Positions 42,446 to 52,418 of a stretch of 58,780 nucleotides of DNA are shown here, piece by piece; within the stretch, counting starts at the first letter, position 1; the number at the start of each line of letters is the position of its first letter. The translations under genes and the position numbers were made by a program. The stretch spans positions 1 through 58,780 of the forward strand of contig CAYGUI010000003.1 in NCBI GenBank assembly GCA_964353115.1, read 5' to 3'. The notes under the pieces were generated by a model that saw only the letters and a list, made by a program, of their open reading frames with translations, was not told where the DNA came from and searched no databases. Source of the DNA: CAYGUI01 sp964353115 (lineage in GTDB: Bacteria; Pseudomonadota; Gammaproteobacteria; JAGOUU01).

Positions 42446-42868
42446 TTAAAGTGATACTTTTTGACATTCATCGGCATAAAAATTATCAGCCCATTGATTA
42501 ATTTCTGGACTAAATCCAGCAATTGTAGATAAATGCACTCTTTTAAATTCACCATAATGATTTTCATATTTTAGACTAAATCCTGGAGCTGTAAGTATTC
42601 CAGATAAATGTCCGTCATAAAGATGAGATACATTATTATGTCTATAAGCAATATGCGGAGTGTTATTTAAATAATGAACAAACACCATTGCAGTTTGTGT
42701 TCCTATAGTATTAGAAAAATTAGTGTCACGTGGTATATATTCATAATCTGGCGAGAAATAAACGTGTAGAATAAACTGTTTATTTTGAAATTCACACTTT
42801 ATGTAATTTTCTGCTAAAACCATTGATGATTGGGTAAATAATAGTGCAAATAAAGCTATTTTTTTCAT
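42446..42868 (-). CDS. Small secreted protein, unknown
   Basis: 140 residues. A signal peptide (MKKIALFALLFTQSSMVLA) is followed by a mature domain with two cysteines (C near 25 and near 134) that may form a disulfide. Aromatic- and His-rich, no known family. It would be periplasmic or exported. Confidence 0.65.
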   Translation of the reverse strand: MKKIALFALLFTQSSMVLAENYIKCEFQNKQFILHVYFSPDYEYIPRDTNFSNTIGTQTAMVFVHYLNNTPHIAYRHNNVSHLYDGHLSGILTAPGFSLKYENHYGEFKRVHLSTIAGFSPEINQWADNFYADECQKVSL

Positions 42869-43037
42869 AAAATTTTCTCTCCTTAATTGATTAACTTAAG
42901 AAATTAATATAATCAATAAAGCTAAAATCTCATAATAAATATTGGCTATATTTATAATAGAGAAATTTTATTGTATTTTTTTTACTATTAATTAGTATCC
43001 TATTAAGAGTTTAAAATAATAAACATGGAGAAAATTT

Positions 43038-43664
43038 ATGAGTTTTATGTTGAGAAAAATCTTTTTGGTAGCTTCAATTTTTTTATCAATGCAAAGTATT
43101 TCTTTTGCAAATATTAATCATTATGAGTCTTGCGGTAAAGATAATGTTGGAACATATCGTCCTGATCTAGGAGGGATAATTTTAATACATGATTTTAAAA
43201 GATGTGTGGTCGCGGCGCTTAATAATGTTGCAGATAATATTATTTGGCAGCCCGAGCCTGCTGGTGGTTGGAATAATTTTGTAAGCCACCAATGTTATGT
43301 AAAATATAATAAAGATAATAAAGCATGGGTCCCTGATTTTTGTAATGGCAGTGTAGAAGAAACCGACAAAATCGCAAGCATTGATAATACCTTTGCTGCT
43401 CGAGCTTGCCAACAAAGTTTGCAAGGAGGATTTGATGATTGGTATTTGCCAGGGTTATATGAATTACATTCAATGTATAAATTAAAAGATGCACTTGGTG
43501 TTAGAAAGAAGGAACATTTTTGGTCCTCTTCTGAATTTAATACTTGGGGCATTGTTTGGGGTGAGGATTTATCTATTGGTTATCCTTATATCATTGCGAA
43601 AGATGGTTATGATATTGGACCTCATCTTGCAAATGTTAGATGCGTGCGCTCAATTGAAAATTAA
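43038..43664 (+). CDS. Secreted DUF1566 (Lcl C-terminal-like) protein
   Basis: 208 residues. A signal peptide (1-25) precedes a DUF1566 domain: CQQSLQGGFDDWYLPGLYELHSMYK, then FWSSSEFNTWGIVWGEDL and VRCVRSIEN at the end. This lectin-like fold occurs in secreted or surface proteins, including the C-terminus of the Legionella collagen-like adhesin Lcl. No collagen-like repeats are present here. GGAG precedes the ATG. Confidence 0.75.
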   Translation: MSFMLRKIFLVASIFLSMQSISFANINHYESCGKDNVGTYRPDLGGIILIHDFKRCVVAALNNVADNIIWQPEPAGGWNNFVSHQCYVKYNKDNKAWVPDFCNGSVEETDKIASIDNTFAARACQQSLQGGFDDWYLPGLYELHSMYKLKDALGVRKKEHFWSSSEFNTWGIVWGEDLSIGYPYIIAKDGYDIGPHLANVRCVRSIEN

Positions 43665-43677
43665 ATAAATATTTAGT

Positions 43678-43706
43678 GTGCCAGGCTCTTAAAAAGAGTC
43701 TGGCAC
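43678..43706. terminator. Bidirectional terminator hairpin
   Basis: GTGCCAGGCTCTT and AAGAGTCTGGCAC form 13 pairs (one G-T) around AAA, placed between the convergent genes ending at 43664 and 43726, with T-rich flank on the right. Confidence 0.8.
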
Positions 43707-43725
43707 TTAAAAGTTTCTTTAATAA

Positions 43726-44472
43726 CTATGGTGTAGGACTAGAAAAAGCCTGATTAAATAATTCATCAGATATCGGCTCGATAACATGAATATTTGGTAT
43801 TGAATAATTTATAAAGTATTTAATACAAAAACGATCAAACGGCGTACTTTTACTGAGATCATACGTGTAGAATGCTAAAAATAATATCCCTCTAAATTCA
43901 GAAAAACTTTCAACTATATTATCAAGTGTGCTGCTACTGCCTCCATTGCGAAGATCCATAGAAATTTGTTGTGCAAATTTTCTAATTTTTTTATAAAAAT
44001 TAATAACTTCTTCTTCAGATACTGTAACTATTTCTTGTCTATAAATTTTAATAAAAGATTTTTTGACTTGCTCTATTTCTAAAATAAGAGATAATGATTT
44101 ATCTTTATGCAGACAATAATTTATATACTCAGTTGGATTTCTTGAAATAGCTTCAATGACTCCAGGACATGTTTGAATTATTTTTTTTAACACTATATGG
44201 TCGCAATAATAAATTATATTTTTTAATACAACGCCATCTTCGTATGTAGCAACGTTTTCACGAACTTCATCTATAGTTAATAACAAATTAACTACATTTT
44301 GATTGCGTCGATTAGCAAAGAGAAAAATCCATTTTAGTAAAAGATTTCTTGTTTCAATATCTACTGTTATGTTGGTAACAAGTATCTCTATTAATTCTGA
44401 TGATACACAATCAATATTTTTTGGGCTTTCAAGAAATAACTTATCCATTACTAATAATGTTGAGTTCGACAT
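43726..44472 (-). CDS. Orphan helical protein, unknown
   Basis: 248 residues, no signal peptide or membrane helix, no family recognised. It is predicted almost wholly helical with repeating Leu/Ile spacing, which could be a solenoid of helical repeats. Composition is low in Gly and rich in Ile, Asn, Glu and Ser. It could be a cytoplasmic or translocated effector-type protein; there is no direct evidence for either. Confidence 0.6.
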   Translation of the reverse strand: MSNSTLLVMDKLFLESPKNIDCVSSELIEILVTNITVDIETRNLLLKWIFLFANRRNQNVVNLLLTIDEVRENVATYEDGVVLKNIIYYCDHIVLKKIIQTCPGVIEAISRNPTEYINYCLHKDKSLSLILEIEQVKKSFIKIYRQEIVTVSEEEVINFYKKIRKFAQQISMDLRNGGSSSTLDNIVESFSEFRGILFLAFYTYDLSKSTPFDRFCIKYFINYSIPNIHVIEPISDELFNQAFSSPTP

Positions 44473-44517
44473 AGACTATAAATTTTCATGATAATGAAGT
44501 TAGTCAGTATTCTACCA

Positions 44518-45000
44518 CTAACAGCTAGATGTTACAATACTAACAGTGCATGCAAATGAGTCATATACAACATAGCAGTTACCAGGTGGTAAATCATAGC
44601 CAATCCAAGCTGATTGATTAGTAACATTAGTTTGAAAATCGCTACTAAGATCTAAGAAATCAGTTATTCTTAGCCTATCTCCCATTTCTGCGATGCTTTC
44701 TGGACATAAATTACGCCAATCTACTTCAAATGATCCAAGATTGGTAGTAACAATATAATTACTTTGCCCTGAACCAGGGTTTGAGCCAGTTGGACTCAAA
44801 CCCTGGGCTACAGCAGCAGATTTAACTTGATAAATTATTGATCTAAGTGCCCCGGCCACTGCATTTAACGAAGCAATTTTTGCAGACTCTCTAAGGTTAA
44901 CAAATCTTGGAATGGCAAAGGCTGCTAAAATTCCTACAATTGCAATAACAATAACTAGTTCAACAAGAGTGAACCCATTGCTTTTATAATTATCTTTCAT
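44518..45000 (-). CDS. Type IV pilin-like protein
   Basis: 160 residues. The prepilin leader KDNYKSNG is followed by FTLVELVIVIAIVGILAAFAIPRF, a textbook class III signal and N-terminal helix with E5. The C-terminal domain carries four cysteines, including a final pair in FACTVSIVTSSC. It is exported by the type IV pilus or type II secretion apparatus, encoded elsewhere. It resembles MSHA-type pilins more than PilA; exact subtype uncertain. Confidence 0.85.
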   Translation of the reverse strand: MKDNYKSNGFTLVELVIVIAIVGILAAFAIPRFVNLRESAKIASLNAVAGALRSIIYQVKSAAVAQGLSPTGSNPGSGQSNYIVTTNLGSFEVDWRNLCPESIAEMGDRLRITDFLDLSSDFQTNVTNQSAWIGYDLPPGNCYVVYDSFACTVSIVTSSC

Positions 45001-45003
45001 ATT

Positions 45004-46710
45004 TTAAAGATAGCTTAACGGCAGTAACCCTTGGGTTAATATTCGATCATGAAAGCCAATTATCGAATATTTATCTCCTAATCTTTGTTTTTCATTCTCA
45101 CGCGCTTCTAAAATAGCTGTAAGACCTATGTAATAACTAGTAGCTTGTCCGCCATAAGTAATATATCTATCAACTTCAGAATTAATCTTTAATTCATCAA
45201 GAGAAGTGTGCGTGCGCATAAAATTAATTGCATCTTCTTTGCTCCAATTAAAAACATGTAATCCAGTATCAATAACTAGTCGTGAAGCGCGAAGTAAGGC
45301 ATTGCTAATATATCCAACTTTTGCTAGTGGATCAGAAAATAAATCATACTCATATGCTAATTGCTCGGCATAAAGTGCCCATCCTTCAATAATTGCGTTA
45401 TTAGCTATTATTTTAGAAATAGAATGCAAATTTTTATTTTCAACAATAAGTGCTAATTGCAAATGGTGCCCGGGAATACCTTCATGGAATAAGGTACTTT
45501 CTTGATCAGCATAACCAACTTTATCATATCCAAAAGTATTTATATAAAAAATACCGGGATTTTTACCATCTTCTGACGGTAAGTGATATTCACCAACAGC
45601 GCCAGCTTTTGCACGAAATTCCGGATAGGGGTGAATTTCAAAAGCAGAAGTGGGGGTGACACTCATTAATTTTGGTAGAGCAGCTTTCGCACGTTCAAGG
45701 GCTTTATAATTATAATCAAGCATATCTTGCTCACTACTAAACGGATATTGTTTTGTTGCAGCAAGCTGTAATAATTCTGTAATTGGCAGATTATTAAAAT
45801 ATTTTTCACTAATTTTTTCTAACTCAGTTGATAAATTAGTGATAGCTTTAAAACCCAGATCTCTAATTTTTTCAGGTGAAATATTAACTGTAGTGTGTGA
45901 GCGCACCATAGCCTTATAACATTCCATGCCATGAGGAAGGTCACCAACACCAAGAGAGCTGCGTGCACTTTGCATATATTCTTGCGCTAAAAAATCACGA
46001 AACTTTTTAAGACCAGGATTAATTATAGTATTCATAATTTCAGTAAAATCTTTCTGAAATTGCGCATCCAAATCGCGTATACCTGGTACAAAAAATGGTG
46101 AGTCTTTAATCGGTGTTGATAATAAAGAGTCTAATTGGCCAATAATCCTTGGCAATACAGCTTTAGATGTGGAATAACCTTGTTTTAATCCCGCTTTAAG
46201 ATTATTAATTTCATCATTAACTATTGAATCAAAAGTTTTCCAGCGTTTAAGAGCATCATTTCGTGCTTTCTCATCACCAACAGGCTGAATTTGAGCAAGA
46301 TTAGCTAATGCTGCAAACCACGGGAACATTGAATCTAGGTGCCATAGTTCTTGTCGACAAATTTGTAAATTATGGGCAGCTTCTAGATGCTCACGTAAAA
46401 TACGATATTCTGATAGAGAATTTCCAACTAAATTTTTATCATCAATTTGATATAAAGTTTTAAGATTATCTTCTTGAACTTGATTCCAGGTATCAGCAAA
46501 TTTTAATGAATGATTATTAAAAACATCATGACGGGCATTGGGAGCTTGAATTTCCTCCATCATTTCAGGTTGATGCTGATAATTTTGCGCTAAATATTGA
46601 TTTTCTAAATCTTTAAGTTTTTCATTATCAGAAATAACATGAGCGTAAGCAAAGTTATAACCACTTAAATTTAAAGATAATATTATCCCTGTAATACCGA
46701 ACTTTTTCAT
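45004..46710 (-). CDS. DUF885 family secreted zinc-peptidase-like protein
   Basis: 568 residues. A signal peptide (MKKFGITGIILSLNLSGYNFAYA) precedes a helical DUF885 domain with the HExxxHH-like motif FHEGIPGHHLQ and a downstream GWALYAEQLAYEYDL, the usual glutamate region. These proteins are related to M3/M32-like metallopeptidases. All zinc-site residues appear present. It lies 4 bases upstream of the pilin gene on the same strand. Confidence 0.85.
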   Translation of the reverse strand: MKKFGITGIILSLNLSGYNFAYAHVISDNEKLKDLENQYLAQNYQHQPEMMEEIQAPNARHDVFNNHSLKFADTWNQVQEDNLKTLYQIDDKNLVGNSLSEYRILREHLEAAHNLQICRQELWHLDSMFPWFAALANLAQIQPVGDEKARNDALKRWKTFDSIVNDEINNLKAGLKQGYSTSKAVLPRIIGQLDSLLSTPIKDSPFFVPGIRDLDAQFQKDFTEIMNTIINPGLKKFRDFLAQEYMQSARSSLGVGDLPHGMECYKAMVRSHTTVNISPEKIRDLGFKAITNLSTELEKISEKYFNNLPITELLQLAATKQYPFSSEQDMLDYNYKALERAKAALPKLMSVTPTSAFEIHPYPEFRAKAGAVGEYHLPSEDGKNPGIFYINTFGYDKVGYADQESTLFHEGIPGHHLQLALIVENKNLHSISKIIANNAIIEGWALYAEQLAYEYDLFSDPLAKVGYISNALLRASRLVIDTGLHVFNWSKEDAINFMRTHTSLDELKINSEVDRYITYGGQATSYYIGLTAILEARENEKQRLGDKYSIIGFHDRILTQGLLPLSYL

Positions 46711-46765
46711 GACATCCTCGATTATTGTCTATAATTACTAATATTCATATTACATCGGGGATCTT

Positions 46766-47992
46766 ATGTTTTCAAATAATTATACTGAAGCGCGAGAAAA
46801 ATTTTTAGATCAAGTAAAAAAATTTGGTGCAGATTTACATAGCTTTATTACTTCAGTAGATTTAGATGGGACGGCTCTTTTTACTGATATAGCTATACTC
46901 GGAGATGAGCAAGCTAGTAATTTAATTATAATTTCTTCAGGAATTCATGGTGTTGAAGGTTACTCTGGCTCGGCTATTCAATGCGCTTCTTTTGAAATGT
47001 TGGCAGAAAAAGTAAGAGCAGAAGATGTTCGTATTGTGTTAATACACGCTATTAATCCTCATGGCATGGCATATTTTTCGCGTTTCAATGCTAATAATAT
47101 AGATTTAAATCGTAATTGTGATCTTCCAGAAGCTGAGACAGATCAAATAGTCTGTGATCCTCTTTATGATGATTTAGATAGTATTATGAATTCAAGTCAA
47201 GAATATAGCTCACTTGATGATTTCATGGGAAAATTAACAGCATTTTCTGAATCAAATAGCATATCAATGCCAGAAATTATAAAAGCTATAATTTCTGGGC
47301 AAAATAAATATCCAGAGGGTATTTTTTATAAAGGAAAAAAAATATCTATAGGGCTTGAAATTCTTTTTGATTTTTTAAAAGCATTAAAAACTCCAGAATT
47401 ACGAGCAGTAAATGTTTTGGATTTACATACAGGAATTGGTCAAAAGGGTAGTAGCATATTAGCAACAGCGTTTTCACTCTTAACAGATGATGAAAAGGTT
47501 ATTAAGTGTAAATCGGATTTATCTCTTGAAACTTTTAATTATGAAGTAAGCTCAGGTCTTGAGCACCGAGTTATAGATGTATTACGTATGGTTAAAAGCG
47601 ATAGAGATAAGTTTTATGCTAAAAGAGAATTTGGTGGTAATTTTGTTTATCAAATAAGCGACATTTTTTCTGGCATTGAAGTTAACCCATTTGTTTTAGA
47701 GCTTGGAACTAGTAATGAATTAATAGAATTATATTGTCTTGTTAATTTAAGATGGCTTAAATACCATTCAGAAATTGAATTTGGCAATATGGAAGAATAT
47801 CAAAATCATCCAATAGTACAAAAATTTAGAGAATCTTTTTATCCTTCCGATTTAGAATGGCGTGAAGAAGCGCTTAATCGTGGATTAGCTATGTGCCAGG
47901 GCTTAATAAATTTTGCTCTTGAAAGTTCATTCTCCTGTGAGGCTGCTCCAGCATGTTCAGTAAGATCAAGATCTCCAAGTCCAGCAATGTGA
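46766..47992 (+). CDS. DUF2817 (M14-like) carboxypeptidase family protein
   Basis: 408 residues. IISSGIHGVEGYSGSAIQ holds the zinc ligands H-x-x-E of M14-type peptidases, followed by VLIHAINPHGMAYFSRFNANNIDLNRN and VLDLHTGIGQKG with the third histidine. No signal peptide. The last 20 residues (EAAPACSVRSRSPSPAM) look like an added disordered tail. Divergent from the DUF885 gene, 55 bases apart. Confidence 0.85.
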   Translation: MFSNNYTEAREKFLDQVKKFGADLHSFITSVDLDGTALFTDIAILGDEQASNLIIISSGIHGVEGYSGSAIQCASFEMLAEKVRAEDVRIVLIHAINPHGMAYFSRFNANNIDLNRNCDLPEAETDQIVCDPLYDDLDSIMNSSQEYSSLDDFMGKLTAFSESNSISMPEIIKAIISGQNKYPEGIFYKGKKISIGLEILFDFLKALKTPELRAVNVLDLHTGIGQKGSSILATAFSLLTDDEKVIKCKSDLSLETFNYEVSSGLEHRVIDVLRMVKSDRDKFYAKREFGGNFVYQISDIFSGIEVNPFVLELGTSNELIELYCLVNLRWLKYHSEIEFGNMEEYQNHPIVQKFRESFYPSDLEWREEALNRGLAMCQGLINFALESSFSCEAAPACSVRSRSPSPAM

Positions 47993-48270
47993 GTAAAAAT
48001 AAATGGTTTATTTATATCATAAAAGATAAAAATAACTGTTTTTATACCGGAATTACTACTGATTTATCACGCAGATTTGCCGAGCACAGTGCGCAAAATA
48101 ACAAAACGGCAAAATATTTGCGCGGTAAATTACCAATAAAATTAGTTTACTGGCAAGAAGTAGCAGATCGCTCTGTTGCCAGTAAATTAGAAGCAAAAAT
48201 TAAAAAATTATCTAAAACTCAAAAGCAGCAGTTAATTACTGACACAAAACTTGCGTTGCATCGTCCTTAA
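47953..48270 (+). CDS. GIY-YIG domain protein
   Basis: 105 residues. The domain reads WFIYIIKDKNNCFYTGITTDLSRRFAEH with the family IYI/YTG pair and catalytic R and E (KLEAKIKKL). It is a small UPF0213/YhbQ-type nuclease-fold protein. It overlaps the previous gene by 40 bases; a GTG at 47989 overlapping that stop is an equally good start. The 3' end overlaps a convergent gene by 35 bases. Confidence 0.85.
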   Translation: MFSKIKISKSSNVSKNKWFIYIIKDKNNCFYTGITTDLSRRFAEHSAQNNKTAKYLRGKLPIKLVYWQEVADRSVASKLEAKIKKLSKTQKQQLITDTKLALHRP

Positions 48271-49678
48271 GTACAAGCCACACGGGATTAATCGACTTCT
48301 CTTGTCTACAGCTTTCTTTATTAGAAAAGCATAGCGCCTTTTTATTAAAACATGGACCTTTAGTGCTAATAAGATCTGTTTCTACAGTTTTATTTGTTAA
48401 TCTTATTCCAGTATCTTTGGGATAAAAATCTAGCATTCTATGGCGAGCCCATATTTCATAGTAATATATACCATTTTTAAAATCATTATCATCGCTATTT
48501 ACTGATAAATAAAGCTCATAATTAGATTTTAAGGTATTAGTCATAATTCCATTTTTTAATGGTTTTAGTGGGAAATTGATATCTTGCGGATTTTTATATA
48601 ATACTTTTTTTGAATAAAATTCTATACCAAAATTAGTCATTTTTTTAGTGGACTGTGCTTTATTTACAATAACATCTGGTCTGCTATCAACATCAACAAA
48701 TTTAGTAGCAACTATTGCAGAATCATAATATTCATGAGATAAAGTTGCGTGATACCAAAGAGCATATCTTTTAATATTCTTTAGTAAATTATCTTGACGC
48801 GCTTTAATAATCAAATCAAATGGCACATACCAAGAGTGTAAAAGTGTCGGATAAATTAATAATTCAGACTGATTTACTGGATAATTATTGTCTCCAATTG
48901 TTTTTTTAATTCCTTTAATCATTGGATTGATAAATTTATCAGCTGATAGATTGCTATCACCATGTTTTAGTACTCGATCTTTATTCAACGGCTGAATATC
49001 CATATAACCATCCCAAGTCAGAGAAACAAGATCAGTTTTATCTGCTTCATCTGTCCAGGGAATATAACTATAAATAAAAACTTTAAGTCCTGATGGTCTA
49101 ATGGCATCAAAAAATTTATTAAAAACTAAAACAATACTATTATTTATTTTATCGATTTGTTCTTTACTTACACCCGGAAGATTTGGCTCAATATCAAACA
49201 TTATACCGTTTACGTATTTGTTGATATTATAATTACCAGTAGTCAATGTTTTTGCAAAAGATTCAATAAGATTTACGCACTTTGCAGATAACTGATTATT
49301 ACTGTCGGCATTACAAATATTATTTTTCAGTCCAATAGTGTCCCCAAAGCTCCAGTCTTCATAGCGGGTAAAGATTTCTTTTGGAAGATTTTTATCATTG
49401 CATCCAGGAGATAAAAGTGGTTTATCACTGGGGATTTTCTCTTGAACATTTATTGTTATATCGCACGGCAACATATAGTCGCTGTATTTTATGGTGTTTA
49501 TATATTTGTTATATGATTCGCCATGCATATCTTTAGTATTAACTAAAGAATACCAGGAGCCTATTTTAATTCCGCTCTCGTAGTTCAAGTTTTTGAAATT
49601 ATTATACATTTCTTGCGAATTACTAGCGAAAGAAAAATTTGCAACTAAAAAAAGAGTAATTATTTTTAATTTATTCAT
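48236..49678 (-). CDS. Secreted protein with glycosidase-like barrel, unknown
   Basis: 480 residues. A signal peptide (1-18) precedes a domain with the strand motifs VNGIMFDIEPN and LKVFIYSYIPWTD, like the catalytic strand DxxDxE region of GH18/GH-like TIM barrels (here FDIEPN). Cys-rich C-terminus (CFNKKALCFSNKESC) suggests disulfides and export. No family assignment is firm. Its 3' end overlaps the GIY-YIG gene. Confidence 0.55.
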   Translation of the reverse strand: MNKLKIITLFLVANFSFASNSQEMYNNFKNLNYESGIKIGSWYSLVNTKDMHGESYNKYINTIKYSDYMLPCDITINVQEKIPSDKPLLSPGCNDKNLPKEIFTRYEDWSFGDTIGLKNNICNADSNNQLSAKCVNLIESFAKTLTTGNYNINKYVNGIMFDIEPNLPGVSKEQIDKINNSIVLVFNKFFDAIRPSGLKVFIYSYIPWTDEADKTDLVSLTWDGYMDIQPLNKDRVLKHGDSNLSADKFINPMIKGIKKTIGDNNYPVNQSELLIYPTLLHSWYVPFDLIIKARQDNLLKNIKRYALWYHATLSHEYYDSAIVATKFVDVDSRPDVIVNKAQSTKKMTNFGIEFYSKKVLYKNPQDINFPLKPLKNGIMTNTLKSNYELYLSVNSDDNDFKNGIYYYEIWARHRMLDFYPKDTGIRLTNKTVETDLISTKGPCFNKKALCFSNKESCRQEKSINPVWLVLKDDATQVLCQ

Positions 49679-49765
49679 GTTAATAATTATATATGCATTT
49701 GGAAATTTAGTTACTTATTATCTATACTTAAATTATAAGTTAATTAGATAATTAAGGAGTATATC

Positions 49766-50104
49766 ATGTTATTTACACTTCCTCCATATGCTAGGCAGTA
49801 TAAAAAACCACCTAAAGATATTAGTACCACTGAAGGATTGGCAATGTCTTCTTTTGTAAGTATTTTATCAAGTGCAATATTATTCCCATTAATTGGCCCA
49901 TTTGCGCTAATTCCTGCAGCTATTGGTGTTGGTACAGGAGCAGGGGCTGTTGCGATGAATGCAAATAACAAAAAAAAAGAAGTAGATAATAATATGCCAA
50001 AAGTAGTTAGGGCAGCAGTAGCTCCACGGATACCAACTGCTCCTAGTGATATACATCCATCATGTAAATCACCTACAAAATTAAACAGAATTTCTTTTAA
50101 CTAA
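49766..50104 (+). CDS. Small membrane protein, unknown
   Basis: 112 residues with AAGGAG at good distance from the ATG. One long hydrophobic Gly/Ala-rich stretch (about 27-65, ending GVGTGAGAVAMNANN) could form a helical hairpin. The rest is basic and Pro-rich. No family recognised. Convergent with the next gene, 24-base overlap. Confidence 0.6.
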   Translation: MLFTLPPYARQYKKPPKDISTTEGLAMSSFVSILSSAILFPLIGPFALIPAAIGVGTGAGAVAMNANNKKKEVDNNMPKVVRAAVAPRIPTAPSDIHPSCKSPTKLNRISFN

Positions 50105-50866
50105 TTTTGTTGGTGTTGGTACAGCAGGCTCTTGGCCAGAAACTGGTCTTGGAGGCTCTATTTTTTGTAAATATTCATATAAGGCTCTAAGCGGTCCACG
50201 AGCTCTTTTAATTAGGTTCAGTTTTTCATATTTATTAATTGATTCATGTAAGGCATTAAATTGCGCAGAAGATTTATTTTGTATTTCATTTAAATACTTT
50301 TCAGCAAAATCGTACAAAATATATGCTGATTTATTTCCTGGGGATACTTTACCAAATGAGGTACAACAATGGTAAGCGTTTACCTGTATTTGCATTTTTT
50401 TAATTTCTTCGCGTGGCAATTCGCTGATAAAGCTAATTGCAAAAGGAATAGCTAAATCACCTGAAGTTTTAGTTTCTGAAATATTGTTGACGCGAATAGC
50501 GCTTAATACTAATTCTCTGTGATTTAATTCCTCTGGTGTTGTTGACACACTGCGAGAAAAAATATCTGATGATGATATTGTTGTAATAGATAATGCTCGA
50601 GGAAATCTTCCTAAATCAGAGTGTGAGGATCCTCGGCTATCTCCGCTAGTTTTTCTTGCTCCAAAGGCTGGGGGTGATAATGTTGCTGATGATGGATATG
50701 CACTGGTTGGGCTGATCACTCTTCTCGTATCTTCTTCACTTTCCAATGGATCTTTTGGTAGTTGGGATGGGCCTTCTGATGGCGCTGTAATTATTAATCC
50801 TGATGAAAGAGTTCTTGTTCTTTTACTGTCCTGAGGTTCTTCTAGCTTGATTTCTCCTTGTGACAT
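50081..50866 (-). CDS. Ser/Pro-rich orphan protein following the GT20 gene
   Basis: 261 residues. The first 115 residues are disordered and rich in Ser, Pro, Thr and Glu. Residues 115-240 are helical (LVLSAIRVNNIS..., YDFAEKYLNEIQNKSSAQF). No family recognised. The ATG lies 44 bases inside the end of the trehalose-phosphate-synthase-like gene, so translation is coupled. A long disordered lead plus helical core is common among translocated effectors, but no secretion signal can be asserted. Confidence 0.6.
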   Translation of the reverse strand: MSQGEIKLEEPQDSKRTRTLSSGLIITAPSEGPSQLPKDPLESEEDTRRVISPTSAYPSSATLSPPAFGARKTSGDSRGSSHSDLGRFPRALSITTISSSDIFSRSVSTTPEELNHRELVLSAIRVNNISETKTSGDLAIPFAISFISELPREEIKKMQIQVNAYHCCTSFGKVSPGNKSAYILYDFAEKYLNEIQNKSSAQFNALHESINKYEKLNLIKRARGPLRALYEYLQKIEPPRPVSGQEPAVPTPTKLVKRNSV

Positions 50867-52418
50867 CTAATTCTCCTGAATTTGCTATTAATCTCTGCTC
50901 CGCACATAAACGGTATGTTATATCAAAACATCTTACATGAGCTGGTGGTAAATTTACAGTTCTCTCAGGGTATCGACCAAGAGCTCTTTGCGCCCATAAT
51001 TGTATACAAAAATTTACACTACAAAAATTCCAATAAATTTCTCGAGTATCATTATGCTCTTGCTCACGATTTCTTGTTGCAACTAATAAAATATTTTGAA
51101 TTAATTGTGCTAAGCATAGTGGATCAAATTGATGAGCCATTGGTAAAAAATCTGCGCATCCAGCATTTTGGCTTAAAATAACAGCAGCATCTCCATGACC
51201 TTTTTTTGCTGCTAAATATTCTGCTGCTCCTAAACTAAAACCGTCAGTTAATGATGTGCATAAAGAAATATCTGTAAATTTTCTTAAAGTATTTAGCTGA
51301 TTTGTAGATAATGAACCAAAATTAATAATTATATTCCTACCAATCAAAATTTGAGCTAGTTGATTTATGTAATAAACGTAATTCGCATAATCATTAGCTA
51401 ATTGTTGATAAGCAGGAACATCTATTCTAGACAAAGGTGCAGTAATGATAAACAATAAATGTCCAGCAATCCCTGTATTTTCTTCTAATATTTTCCTAAT
51501 TGCATTTATTAGTTGCACAAACCCTTTAATAGGATCTATTCGCCCAATAAATAAAAATATTTTATTGTTTTCATTTTGATCTTTGAAATTTTTCAAATAT
51601 TTTTCAATGCTGCCATAGTTAGTTGCTTCAAAATCTTCATATCTTTTATCTACTGCAAGATTAACTCCTATTGGGTTCTTGCTTAATATAGGTAAATTTG
51701 GAAACATTTCTTCTTTTTTTAAAGAATCTAATTTAGATAAAATTTCAATTAATTCGTTCACAAAATTTTCAAAATTATCTAGGCTTTTTTTACTGTTAAA
51801 TCCGATGTTTGTGCATTCTGAAAGTGAAAGAAATAATAGCCCAATTTCTTCCGTTGTTAATAAAATTTTATTCTTAGGAAATGGAGTGTGAACAAAAAAA
51901 CGAATATCAATATTAATCTGTTCTCTTTGAGCAATTAATTTTAGATAAAGAGGGACTAGGAAAAGATGGTAATCATGAATCCAAATAACGCTGTTATTTT
52001 TTGCATGTGCAATAATTTTTTCAGCATATTGTTCATTAATCTTTTTATAAAGATCAAAATTTTCTTTGTTAAATATATCTATATGAAATATTGGTTGATC
52101 TTCACTTGGTCCATATTGATGAAGCCATGGCCATAATCTTGCATTACAATAAAAATTGTATGCCTTATATTCATCATTGCTAAATAGTAGATACTCAATA
52201 TTATTTTGCTTAGATAGCTCTAGTTTTCTATGACCTCGTGGACCTATATTAATATCACCGTGAATTCTTAATACACTTTCAAATCCCATTGGATTTGGAA
52301 TTTCCCAGCTATTACTTGACGTTAAGCTATCAGTTTGTGAATTATACTTAGGTCCACCGCCGTGGCGTACAATGATTAAGTCATATTTTTCTAGGATTTC
52401 GCTGCTGTTCATATACAT
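50823..52418 (-). CDS. Trehalose-6-phosphate synthase-like glycosyltransferase (GT20)
   Basis: 531 residues. GT20 landmarks are present: IWIHDYHLFLVPLYL, FFVHTPFPKN, LFIGRIDPIKGF (donor loop) and TSLTDGFSLGAAEYLA. OtsA-type enzymes join UDP-glucose to glucose-6-phosphate. Some N-terminal substrate residues are poorly conserved and there is a C-terminal extension of about 60 residues ending basic (TRRNQARRTSGQ), so it may be a divergent relative with another substrate. It overlaps nnrD (38 bases) and the Ser-rich gene (44 bases). No phosphatase (otsB) is adjacent. Confidence 0.8.
   Translation of the reverse strand: MYMNSSEILEKYDLIIVRHGGGPKYNSQTDSLTSSNSWEIPNPMGFESVLRIHGDINIGPRGHRKLELSKQNNIEYLLFSNDEYKAYNFYCNARLWPWLHQYGPSEDQPIFHIDIFNKENFDLYKKINEQYAEKIIAHAKNNSVIWIHDYHLFLVPLYLKLIAQREQINIDIRFFVHTPFPKNKILLTTEEIGLLFLSLSECTNIGFNSKKSLDNFENFVNELIEILSKLDSLKKEEMFPNLPILSKNPIGVNLAVDKRYEDFEATNYGSIEKYLKNFKDQNENNKIFLFIGRIDPIKGFVQLINAIRKILEENTGIAGHLLFIITAPLSRIDVPAYQQLANDYANYVYYINQLAQILIGRNIIINFGSLSTNQLNTLRKFTDISLCTSLTDGFSLGAAEYLAAKKGHGDAAVILSQNAGCADFLPMAHQFDPLCLAQLIQNILLVATRNREQEHNDTREIYWNFCSVNFCIQLWAQRALGRYPERTVNLPPAHVRCFDITYRLCAEQRLIANSGELDVTRRNQARRTSGQ

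Noticed and set aside
43182..43552. Three minus-strand frames inside the DUF1566 gene
   Set aside because: They overlap a conserved secreted protein with a signal peptide on the other strand and show no features of their own.
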